From: JBKEAJ01 sp047975005
Lineage (GTDB): Bacteria; Bacteroidota; Bacteroidia; Bacteroidales; Prolixibacteraceae
DNA length: 64,000 bases
Direction of reading: 5' to 3'
Assembly (NCBI GenBank): GCA_047975005.1
Contig: JBKECW010000069.1
Span: 6,396 to 70,395 of the forward strand
Shown: positions 18,620-26,656 of the stretch, piece after piece
Layout: each line of letters starts with the position of its first letter
How positions within the stretch are numbered: position 1 is the first letter of the stretch
Program-made: the position numbers and the translations under genes
Notes under the pieces: model-generated
Databases searched by the model: none
What the model saw: the letters and a program-made list of their open reading frames with translations, nothing else
What the model was told of the DNA's origin: nothing

Positions 18620-19285
18620 ATGCGAACAGAATTTTTGTATACATTTATCATCATATTTAGTTGTATCTACTTACAATCATTTTCACAGAACTCCTCCGTA
18701 AGATTTGGCTTGGTAAAATATAATGGAGGTGGCGACTGGTATGCTAACCCAACAGCTTTACCAAATCTGGCAACTTTTTGCAACGATAAAATAAAAAGTA
18801 ATATTGAGATAGAGCCTGCCACTGTAGAACTTGCAAGTCCGCTGATATTTAACTACCCTATACTATTTATAACAGGGCATGGAAATATTATTTTGTCCTC
18901 TGAGGAGGTTTATAATTTACGGCAATATCTTGAGTCCGGTGGTTTTCTGCATATAGATGACAACTATGGGCTGGACAAGTACATCCGGAGGGAGATGAAA
19001 AAGGTTTTTCCGAACCAAGATTTCTCGGAAGTAGCACTGTCCCATCCCGTTTATCATCAGAAGTACGAGTTCGACAAAGGATTGCCAAAGATACACGAGC
19101 ACGACAACAAGCCACCTCAGGGCTTTGGTCTGTTCATTGATGGCAGGCTGGTGTGTTTTTACACATACGAATGCGACTTGGGCGATGGTTGGGAGGACTA
19201 CTCGGTACACAAGGATCCTAACGACTTGCACGAGGCTGCGCTTAAGATGGGCGCCAATATTGTTTCTTACTCGTTTAGTTACTAG
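18620..19285 (+). CDS. Exported DUF4159 protein
   Basis: A 221-residue protein with a signal peptide (about 1-23, ending QSFSQ), followed by a single DUF4159 domain: FGLVKYNGGGDWYANPTALPNL, PILFITGHGNIILS and LESGGFLHIDDNYG. The fold resembles a glutamine-amidotransferase-like or ThuA-like flavodoxin sandwich. The family often occurs beside MoxR/BatA-type genes, but here it stands alone between two convergent or divergent genes. Its function is unknown. The last 11 bases overlap the 3' end of the convergent thioredoxin gene, so the two transcripts may interfere. Confidence 0.85.
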   Translation: MRTEFLYTFIIIFSCIYLQSFSQNSSVRFGLVKYNGGGDWYANPTALPNLATFCNDKIKSNIEIEPATVELASPLIFNYPILFITGHGNIILSSEEVYNLRQYLESGGFLHIDDNYGLDKYIRREMKKVFPNQDFSEVALSHPVYHQKYEFDKGLPKIHEHDNKPPQGFGLFIDGRLVCFYTYECDLGDGWEDYSVHKDPNDLHEAALKMGANIVSYSFSY

Positions 19286-19778
19286 ACTTTGTAGTGTCGC
19301 GAGTCTCTTTCGGCTCGTTTCTCAACAACAGTTCTTCAATCATTCTCACAAAACCTTTTTTTATGTCGTCTGTTGTTCTACCTACACCTTGCGACATTGC
19401 AGGTTCTCCGTCTACGGGGATATAAAGAAATGTAGGAAGTCCTCTAATTCCCAGATTTCCCGAGAGTACTTTTTCTACTTGTGTGTCCACTTTGTAAATA
19501 TCGACCCGTCCTTTGTAAATCTGAGCTACCTCTTCTAATATCGGAGCTGCTTTTCGGCATGGACCACACCAGTCGGCATAAAAATCTATTATTGCAGGCT
19601 TATCTCCTAAGAAATGCCATTTTGTGTTGTCTTTCTCGTAATTCCACACTTTCTCCAAGAAATCAGCTTTTGTCATTTTTATAACAGCCTTTTCCTCATG
19701 GTCTTGCGCAACTACGTCGCCAACAAATATCATTAGCAGCACAAATGACAAAAAAGCCCTCCTTTGTATTATTTTCAT
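19275..19778 (-). CDS. Exported thioredoxin-family protein
   Basis: A 167-residue protein with a signal peptide (about 1-25, VVAQ end) and a classical thioredoxin domain: PAIIDFYADWCGPC with redox cysteines C71 and C74, then the cis-proline loop IRGLPTFLYIP. It probably acts in the periplasm as a disulfide reductase or isomerase partner. The tail (about 150-167) is charged and probably disordered. It is convergent with the DUF4159 gene and overlaps its end by 11 bases. It is a different type from the TlpA-like protein at 12611-13138. Confidence 0.87.
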   Translation of the reverse strand: MKIIQRRAFLSFVLLMIFVGDVVAQDHEEKAVIKMTKADFLEKVWNYEKDNTKWHFLGDKPAIIDFYADWCGPCRKAAPILEEVAQIYKGRVDIYKVDTQVEKVLSGNLGIRGLPTFLYIPVDGEPAMSQGVGRTTDDIKKGFVRMIEELLLRNEPKETRDTTKSSN

Positions 19779-19984
19779 GTGTTTATATTTTGTTTTTTAA
19801 TTGTCAGATGTATCTCGTTAATATAACAATCCTTCTATGTGAGACTTGTCTCATGGCTCGTTTCGTGTCTTATGATTCTAAAATATATTACAAACTTAAA
19901 TAAAAAATCAATATGTAAGAATACCAAATACTCTTTAACTCAGCACAACAAGCAATCTAAATAGATGCTGTTGATAATTATGCG

Positions 19985-21250
19985 TCAGACAAAATTATTA
20001 ATATCCTTATAATAATCAGAAAATGCTTTTGTGAGAACTTCCGTAATGTCGCTTTTAAAGGCAAATTCGTTGCGGATATCGTTAACATAAGCTTTGACTT
20101 TTACCTTGAGCATGACTTTATGCCCCACATTTTCCTGAAAAAACAATACACTTATTGGCTTGTTGAGATATATGTGTTTTGACACTTGTACTGTTTCAAT
20201 AGCAAAGTCCCGAACTTTATTAATATCGCATGTTAGTGGCAAAAATATCTCTGTAACGACTTGGCAGTTTTCGGCTCCTCCATTTGCATTTGCTACCGAC
20301 AGATTCATAACAACTGAATTTGGGACACTCACCAAATTATCGTCGTTAGTTACCAAGCGCGTTGAGCGTAATCCCAAGCCTACAATCTCTCCATAATATT
20401 CACCTATTTGAACCTTATCGCCAATTTGAAATGGCTTATCAAGAATAATTACAATACCTCCAAAGATATTCTTTAATAAATCCTGTGAAGCAAAACCTAC
20501 AGCCACCCCAACAGATGCAGAAAATGCCAACACAGATGCAATGGGAGGACTATACACAGCAACCAATACAAAGATTAATATTGATGCCCACACTACTATT
20601 CTAATCAGAGGTATAAGCCCTTTTATAGTAACCCTGTGTTTTGTATTGCTTTCTGCCCACACTCCCATAATAAACGAAAGAATGCGTAGAAAGACATAAG
20701 TCAACAACAGTATTAGTACTGTAAGTATAATTTTTGACGCACTAAAATAACTTGACAATGACTTTGTTCCTGTACTTATGCCGTCCAATACAGAGCTTTC
20801 CGATTTTGATACAGTATCCTCCAATTTAGGTGCAGTGTCCTCCAATTTAGATGCAATGCCTTCCAATTTAGATGCAATGCCTTCCAATTTAGGTGCAGTG
20901 TCCTCCAATTTAGGTGCAGTGCCTTCCAATTTAGGTGCAGTATCCTCCAATTTAGGTGCAGTATCCTCCAGTTTAGGTGCAGTGTCCTCCAGTTTAGGTG
21001 CAGTATCCTCCAATTTAGATGCAGTGCCTTCCAATTTAGGTGCAGTGTCCTCCAATTTAGGTGCAGTGCCTTCCAGTTTAGGTGCAGTGCCTTCCAGTTT
21101 AGGTGCAGTGGTATCCGACTTTGGCATAGAATCATTTTGCTCCATATCATTGCGGTACCCCCTTATTGTGTCTAATGCATTATTTGCCGACATTGACAGA
21201 GCCGCTCCCAGTATTATGAAGATAAATATGAATCTCAAGTTATATTGCAT
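19985..21250 (-). CDS. MscS-family mechanosensitive channel with a heptapeptide-repeat N-terminal region
   Basis: A 421-residue channel protein. There is a signal-like hydrophobic N terminus (6-22), then 14 tandem heptapeptides of the form TAPKLE(D/G) (residues 48-145). Two membrane helices (about 173-194 and 213-234) precede the MscS pore helix (about 237-265, Ala/Gly-rich, SVGVAVGFASQDLLKNIFGG), and a cytoplasmic beta/alpha vestibule ends the protein. A role as a tension- or ligand-gated channel is the family expectation. It begins 13 bases after the stop of the large P-loop ATPase gene, so the pair forms one operon. The repeat region would lie outside the membrane and is absent from ordinary MscS proteins. 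Confidence 0.9.
   Translation of the reverse strand: MQYNLRFIFIFIILGAALSMSANNALDTIRGYRNDMEQNDSMPKSDTTAPKLEGTAPKLEGTAPKLEDTAPKLEGTASKLEDTAPKLEDTAPKLEDTAPKLEDTAPKLEGTAPKLEDTAPKLEGIASKLEGIASKLEDTAPKLEDTVSKSESSVLDGISTGTKSLSSYFSASKIILTVLILLLTYVFLRILSFIMGVWAESNTKHRVTIKGLIPLIRIVVWASILIFVLVAVYSPPIASVLAFSASVGVAVGFASQDLLKNIFGGIVIILDKPFQIGDKVQIGEYYGEIVGLGLRSTRLVTNDDNLVSVPNSVVMNLSVANANGGAENCQVVTEIFLPLTCDINKVRDFAIETVQVSKHIYLNKPISVLFFQENVGHKVMLKVKVKAYVNDIRNEFAFKSDITEVLTKAFSDYYKDINNFV
20816..21109 (-). repeat. 21-bp tandem array, 14 units, inside the MscS gene
   Basis: Fourteen near-identical 21-base units encode TAPKLE(D/G) with Ser/Ile variants. Degenerate half-units flank the array (MPKSDT before, TVSKSES after). 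The unit length is a multiple of three, so gain or loss of units by slippage keeps the frame. The same property keeps other frames open across the array and creates shadow open frames on both strands. Confidence 0.95.
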
Positions 21251-21263
21251 TGTTATCTTAATT

Positions 21264-24224
21264 TTAATGAATAAGGTTTTTGTTCCTCAGAAGCTGAACC
21301 ACATGCCTATACAGCACACCGTTGAGCATGTAGTTATTTCCTCGCACAACAACAATAGAGTCTTCTTTAAGCACTGTTAGTATCTTACGACTGTATGTTT
21401 GATCTCGTCCACAAACCTGAGTATAGGTCTCTATATTTATTCTACCGTGCAGTACAATAATGAGGAGAGTGTATATTTTTTCGGCAGACAATGTTTCGAT
21501 AAACCTAAAATCAGGCGACTTGAATTTCTTGATGTACAGTTCTTTATCTGTAAATTCGGATATTGATTCGAGCCAGAAATACATTGATAGGCTAATATTG
21601 CTATCGGCAAATTTATTTAGGTCGACAAAAAACTGCTTTTCTAAGATTGCCTGTCTATCCCTTATTTTCTTTCGTTCTTCTTCGGGTTTTAAATTATCTT
21701 CATACTTAGCAACATATCCGCTCAACCGATGCCTTTTCATAATTATACTCTCAATCTCAGATGAAGACAGGTTGTTAAGGGTAATCAGGTAGTCAAAATT
21801 TTCTTTCAGGGAGATTGTTTTTTCCAAGTAAGTACAAGCATGCATAGATACAGAACAGATCCAAAACACCTGATTGTTTGTCGATATTATCAAAGATAAT
21901 AGTTTGTGCAAACAGTTAAAACCACCCGGTTTTCTAAGAAATGCTCTCTCTAATCCGTCAAGGACTATGACTTGCTGCCCTTGAGCTATATTTATCTGTT
22001 CTAATATATCGCTGTCTGTTTTCAGCTTATCGTTTGCAAATATATCTTGCATCAGCAGGTAAAAATCACAATCCTGATAGTAAAATCTATCTATGTGCAG
22101 ATATAGCACCTTTACGCCACCCTTTACTGTTTTTAGGTAATGATGCAGCAATGATGATTTTCCGCTTCCGTTTTCACCAATCAGTAGAGTTGCTGCAAAA
22201 TAACCTGCTTTCCAGTCTTTAAATGCCTTGTCTAGCAATTCTACTTCTCGCTCTCTAGACAGAAACAAGTTCTCTTCCTTGACAGGTGCGTTTTCAAATA
22301 AGTACCTGTATATAACCGGCAAATCATAAATTCGCTTGTTAATTTCGGCAAGATAGTTTGATATTTCTGACGATACGGTGATAGGAGCTTTGTCTAATTT
22401 TAGCTTTTTGCGAATGCCCTTATAGTATGAGAAAGCAGAGTCAGTATGAGTTTTGACAAACGTTGTTACTCCAGAGAATGAAGACAGCAACATGCTGACG
22501 GCCTTGTCTTTTTTCTCTTTAGACTGTTGTATTGCCTTAGATTTAAGCAAATTAGAATATATACTCAGTATTCTGTCGTTATCGTCTAAGCGCTTGACAT
22601 TATCAACAAATACAGCAAACGACTCTGACAGTTCTGCATCGCCTTTATTAATCGTTTCGTCAACAAGCTCTGCGATACATGATAGTATATTCAATGAACG
22701 TTTTATCCCTTCTTTAAACATATGTGTTGTTTGTTCGGGATTGTTTTGTGCATTTACCATTGACATTGCCGTGTCCATCGTAAAATCGGTAATATGGTCA
22801 AAATCACTAAATTCAACAACAATCTTATCAAAATTTGAAGTGAAATTTTGATTAATGGCATTTATCTTGTTAAGAAATGGCGGCACACTATCAAAGCCAA
22901 TAAACTCGGCTGGAGAGAAGAAGTATATTTCCGCCTTTCTAATACCATTCTGGTAATCTGGCGAACGAACAACAGCCGACTTCTCAGGCAAATTATCTAT
23001 TTCGGCAGCAACATCGAGTCCTACTTTTTGCAAGAGCTTAGTTATTTCGGCACTGGTCTTATCGAGATTCTCTTTGAAACTCAAGTCTCGCGTATCTTTT
23101 TTCAGTTGATATAGCTCGGTAGTAAAAAAATGTTTTAGATCTGCCAACTCTAAATTATCTTCATCTGGAACTCTGCCTTCTAGCTGTTCTAGGTACTCTC
23201 TTTTTTGCTCTATGAATGGCAATAGAGTTTCGCTGAGCTTTGAGTTATAGCTATTTCGAGTTTGAGCTTCTGACATTTTAGTTCCTGACACAAAGACTGA
23301 TATTTCCTCTCGAAAACGCCAGTCTTCATAGAAAGTGTAAAAGGTTCGATCCCACAGTCTAACAGCAGCATCAAGCTGACTGTTTGCTTTATTTATACTG
23401 CGCTTTGCTTTGAGTTTTATATATGCCGCAGGGAGTTCTATGGTTCCAGATTTTTCAAATAACTCTAGTAGCATAGCCTCGTGTTTCGGGAAGAAAGAAT
23501 CTGTTTCGCTGAGAAGGTCTTTCAGATTTAATTTTTCTTTTTTTTCCAAGACATTTTCGGTTCTACTGTTGTGAAGTAGTAGACTGTCTTCGATTTCAAA
23601 CACAGAAATTGCATACCTTATTAGTTTCTGTTGAACTTGAAATGTCAAGTTTTGGATAAAATGCACATATTCATCAAGCAAGAACCCTTTTATAATATCT
23701 TGATAATAAACAACATGTTGCCTAGTCGTGTTTTTATTGTCATCCCCTTGCTTTTTTCGCTTCAATTTTTCGAGTGTCGACTTTAGGCTATAAAATAGAT
23801 CTTCACTTTTTTGAAGGAAGCTCCTACTTTGTGCTTGTTTTGCATCACTTTCTGAATGACAAACGTCTAAGGTATAAGCATCAAATTGGTTTATCTCTGC
23901 AAGCAGTGATGACACAATGCCCAATGCAAGGTCTTTAGTCTCTATTCTAGATTTTAGCTGAAGGTATATCGTGTCCAGATGAGACAGGTTCTTGTTATGA
24001 AAATCGTAAATCCTTTTATTTTGACTATTATTGGCAGTTTCATCCTCTCCTGCACAAGAATCTGCAATGGTACCTTGAACCTCCAAAACATTATCAAGCA
24101 CATTGTCAAGCACGGTCAATTGCTCCTGAAAACAAGCAAGTATTACTTCGCTATATTTGGCGTTCCATTTCTCGACAAGTTCTTGAGAACTATTTATTAA
24201 GCATGTTATTTTCTCAGGATGCAT
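21264..24224 (-). CDS. Large STAND-like P-loop ATPase paired with MscS
   Basis: A 986-residue cytoplasmic protein that I do not recognise as a named family. Residues 1 to about 640 are mostly helical and charged with likely coiled coils (ETKDLALGIVSSLLAEIN, LEQLEGRVPDEDNLELADL). An NTPase domain begins near 655. It has Walker A GENGSGKSS starting at G683, Walker B VIVLDGLERAF with D756 and E759 (a DGLE form resembling the DGLDE of STAND ATPases), and a later strand FWICSVSMHA in the sensor position. The last 80 residues look like a winged helix (LSAEKIYTLLIIVLHGRINIETYTQVCG onward). There are no membrane segments. The MscS gene follows after 13 bases. A switch ATPase controlling the channel is a reasonable inference, not shown. 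Confidence 0.7.
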   Translation of the reverse strand: MHPEKITCLINSSQELVEKWNAKYSEVILACFQEQLTVLDNVLDNVLEVQGTIADSCAGEDETANNSQNKRIYDFHNKNLSHLDTIYLQLKSRIETKDLALGIVSSLLAEINQFDAYTLDVCHSESDAKQAQSRSFLQKSEDLFYSLKSTLEKLKRKKQGDDNKNTTRQHVVYYQDIIKGFLLDEYVHFIQNLTFQVQQKLIRYAISVFEIEDSLLLHNSRTENVLEKKEKLNLKDLLSETDSFFPKHEAMLLELFEKSGTIELPAAYIKLKAKRSINKANSQLDAAVRLWDRTFYTFYEDWRFREEISVFVSGTKMSEAQTRNSYNSKLSETLLPFIEQKREYLEQLEGRVPDEDNLELADLKHFFTTELYQLKKDTRDLSFKENLDKTSAEITKLLQKVGLDVAAEIDNLPEKSAVVRSPDYQNGIRKAEIYFFSPAEFIGFDSVPPFLNKINAINQNFTSNFDKIVVEFSDFDHITDFTMDTAMSMVNAQNNPEQTTHMFKEGIKRSLNILSCIAELVDETINKGDAELSESFAVFVDNVKRLDDNDRILSIYSNLLKSKAIQQSKEKKDKAVSMLLSSFSGVTTFVKTHTDSAFSYYKGIRKKLKLDKAPITVSSEISNYLAEINKRIYDLPVIYRYLFENAPVKEENLFLSREREVELLDKAFKDWKAGYFAATLLIGENGSGKSSLLHHYLKTVKGGVKVLYLHIDRFYYQDCDFYLLMQDIFANDKLKTDSDILEQINIAQGQQVIVLDGLERAFLRKPGGFNCLHKLLSLIISTNNQVFWICSVSMHACTYLEKTISLKENFDYLITLNNLSSSEIESIIMKRHRLSGYVAKYEDNLKPEEERKKIRDRQAILEKQFFVDLNKFADSNISLSMYFWLESISEFTDKELYIKKFKSPDFRFIETLSAEKIYTLLIIVLHGRINIETYTQVCGRDQTYSRKILTVLKEDSIVVVRGNNYMLNGVLYRHVVQLLRNKNLIH

Positions 24225-24339
24225 GTTCTTCTTTTAAATTTTATGTTACAGACTTACCTATAACAACGTAACTCTTTCATCTATTGGCTACAAATATATA
24301 ATTTTATATTGGTGTTGTGCAAAAGAGCCTTTTGTAGGC

Positions 24340-25356
24340 TTAATAAACCGAACTCTTAAAAATTACAATAGAAAGCTGTACTAATGTAAATAGCGTAAAA
24401 CCATCGACCAATATAAGTCTATATATTGGTTTTTTCTTCTTAAGACCTAAGTACAAAAGTGAAAAGAAATAAGAAAATGGAATTGTGTATATTACAAGAA
24501 AATATCTTAATAGATTTGGTAGTAGCACGCACCCTATTACTATTGATGCTGCAAAGATTAGAAAATAAGAGTTGAGCATTCTATCCCATACGGTTTTTTC
24601 GGTGATAACATTATTAAAAACAATTGCAGACAACAAGGTTATTAATAGAATCACACTAGAATAAATTAATATAGTAGTGGGATAATCAGACTCCATGGAA
24701 ATATAAGATGAGAATAGCTCTATAATGTTTATAGAAACATCAATATCAAACACATACACACTCATTCCTAAAAGTCCGGCCGGCAAAATCAGACCTATAA
24801 GGAAAAGTAGTATTGATGATAGTTTTTTTGCCGTTAGTCCTAATACTCCAAATATACAAGCAATTATCAATACTATTGATGGTAAGAAAAGTAAACTTGC
24901 TATTCCCAAATAAAGTCCAGAATCGAAAGCTCCATTCCGATACATATTAAAATTCAGCAAAGATTTGGAGGACATTACCAGAAACATAAAGGCAGGCACT
25001 ATAGTACCAAATCCGTCATAGGAATAAAGTAGTAGTAAAACTAAAAATGCGAGCCATACTGGCATTGTATATATATCGCCAAATATCTTGATATTCTTAG
25101 CAATCTGATCTAGAAATAATAATGAAGGTATTGCAAAAACAGCAAACTTTGCAATATACCACCACGATGTTTCTCCAAACAGGCTGTTTATCCACATATA
25201 AAATACAGATAAATTGTTAGGAGGAGCAAGCGATGCCTTATTGCTAACCTGTATTATGTTTGTAAATAAAGAGGTATAAACAAGTATCCCTGCTAGCAAG
25301 GACACTATAATCAGCATGTGAGGTATGCGTTTCTCTTTAAATAATCTTTCAAACAT
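24340..25356 (-). CDS. Polytopic membrane protein, DUF6427-like
   Basis: A 338-residue hydrophobic protein with about 9-10 predicted membrane helices and no signal peptidase site. The N terminus MFERLFKEKRIPHMLIIVSLLAG and the helical pattern resemble the Bacteroidota family DUF6427, often found beside purD. Function unknown. Its ATG overlaps the purD stop by one base (TAATG), so translation is probably coupled to purD. No catalytic motif is visible. Confidence 0.7.
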   Translation of the reverse strand: MFERLFKEKRIPHMLIIVSLLAGILVYTSLFTNIIQVSNKASLAPPNNLSVFYMWINSLFGETSWWYIAKFAVFAIPSLLFLDQIAKNIKIFGDIYTMPVWLAFLVLLLLYSYDGFGTIVPAFMFLVMSSKSLLNFNMYRNGAFDSGLYLGIASLLFLPSIVLIIACIFGVLGLTAKKLSSILLFLIGLILPAGLLGMSVYVFDIDVSINIIELFSSYISMESDYPTTILIYSSVILLITLLSAIVFNNVITEKTVWDRMLNSYFLIFAASIVIGCVLLPNLLRYFLVIYTIPFSYFFSLLYLGLKKKKPIYRLILVDGFTLFTLVQLSIVIFKSSVY

Positions 25357-26627
25357 TATAAATCAAATCCGATATCTTTTCTATAGTATTTTCCCTCAAA
25401 GTTTATCTTTTGAGCATTGGCGTAAGACATGTCAAGAGCTTCGTCCTTATTCTTTCCATATGATGTGATTGCTATTACTCTGCCTCCTGATGTCAGTGCT
25501 TTGCAATCTTTTTCCACCGTGCCGGCATGAAATAACAAGCTCCCTTTTACCTTATCCAGTCCGGATATTTCAATTCCCTTACGATATTCCTCTGGATAGC
25601 CTCCCGACACAAGCATCACAGTGCACGCCGATTTATCATCTATTTCTAGACATTCTTCATTTAGTCTCTGATCTGACACAGCCTTCAGCAGATGTAAAAG
25701 GTCCGATTTCAGCCGAGGTATAACTACCTCTGTTTCGGGATCTCCCATGCGCACATTATACTCTATGACCTTGGGTTCTCCTTCCGGTGATATCATTAAT
25801 CCTATAAATATAAAGCCTTTGTAGTCGACACTGTCGGAATTAAGTCCCTGCACAGTAGGTCTAACTATCTCTTTTTCGATTTTAGCCATTAGCTTGGGTT
25901 CGGCAAATGGCACCGGCGAGACAGCTCCCATTCCCCCCGTGTTAAGACCTGTATCGCCCTCTCCTATTCTTTTGTAGTCTTTAGCCTCGGGTAAAATTTT
26001 GTAATCCTTGCCATCGGTTAAAACAAATACAGACATTTCTATTCCTGACAAATGCTCTTCGATAACAACAGTATTGCCGGCATTTCCAAATTTGCCATTC
26101 AGCATTTGTTGCAATGATTCTTTTGCTTCTTCTATATCATCAATAATCAGAACCCCCTTACCCGCAGCAAGACCATCAGCTTTAAGCACATACGGAGATT
26201 TCATACTTTGCAGAAAGCATAGTCCGTCGTGCAAGTTTTCTTTTGTTACTGACTTGTATTTTGCCGTTGGAATTCCATGTCTAAACATAAATTCTTTTGC
26301 GTACTCCTTGCTTCCTTCAAGGGCAGCTCCTGCTTTGGATGGACCTATTACCGAAACAGTAGAGAGCTCGATATCAGAGCGAAAGTAATCGACTATCCCC
26401 TCTACAAGAGGAACCTCAGGACCAACGACTACCATATCAATATTATTATCAATAACTGCGCTTTTTATTGCGCCAAAGTCTGTTTCTTTTATATCTAGAT
26501 TTGTAGCAAACTCGTTAGTTCCAAAGTTGCCCGGTGCTACGTACAGATTGTCTAACAAGTCGCTCTGTGCTATCTTCCACGCAAATGCACATTCTCTACC
26601 TCCTGAACCAATAATTAATACGTTCAT
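25356..26627 (-). CDS. purD: Phosphoribosylamine-glycine ligase
   Basis: Second step of purine synthesis. The 423 residues have the standard ATP-grasp layout: N-terminal MNVLIIGSGGRECAFAWKI (GSGGRE dinucleotide-like site), ATP-binding VLKADGLAAGKGV (near 145), VVIEEHLSGIEMSVFVLTDG, the glycine-binding NTGGMGAVSP motif, and the metal-binding YNVRMGDPETEV. It lies between the DUF2723 gene (upstream, 29 bases) and the DUF6427-like gene (1-base overlap). A PurF-like enzyme for the preceding step is at 37260-39140. Confidence 0.96.
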   Translation of the reverse strand: MNVLIIGSGGRECAFAWKIAQSDLLDNLYVAPGNFGTNEFATNLDIKETDFGAIKSAVIDNNIDMVVVGPEVPLVEGIVDYFRSDIELSTVSVIGPSKAGAALEGSKEYAKEFMFRHGIPTAKYKSVTKENLHDGLCFLQSMKSPYVLKADGLAAGKGVLIIDDIEEAKESLQQMLNGKFGNAGNTVVIEEHLSGIEMSVFVLTDGKDYKILPEAKDYKRIGEGDTGLNTGGMGAVSPVPFAEPKLMAKIEKEIVRPTVQGLNSDSVDYKGFIFIGLMISPEGEPKVIEYNVRMGDPETEVVIPRLKSDLLHLLKAVSDQRLNEECLEIDDKSACTVMLVSGGYPEEYRKGIEISGLDKVKGSLLFHAGTVEKDCKALTSGGRVIAITSYGKNKDEALDMSYANAQKINFEGKYYRKDIGFDL

Positions 26628-26656
26628 GTATCTTAATTTTGTTTTTTAGTTGTTGC

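Noticed and set aside
20816..21109. CRISPR-like regular repeat
   Set aside because: Units are contiguous with no spacers, lie inside a gene and code for a heptapeptide.
20778..21380. 200-codon open frame on the plus strand opposite the MscS repeat region
   Set aside because: It exists only because the 21-base repeat keeps every frame open; the minus-strand protein is a clear MscS.
23340..23360. tRNA T-loop-like GGTTCGATCCC on the plus strand
   Set aside because: No acceptor, D or anticodon stems around it; it is inside the large ATPase gene.
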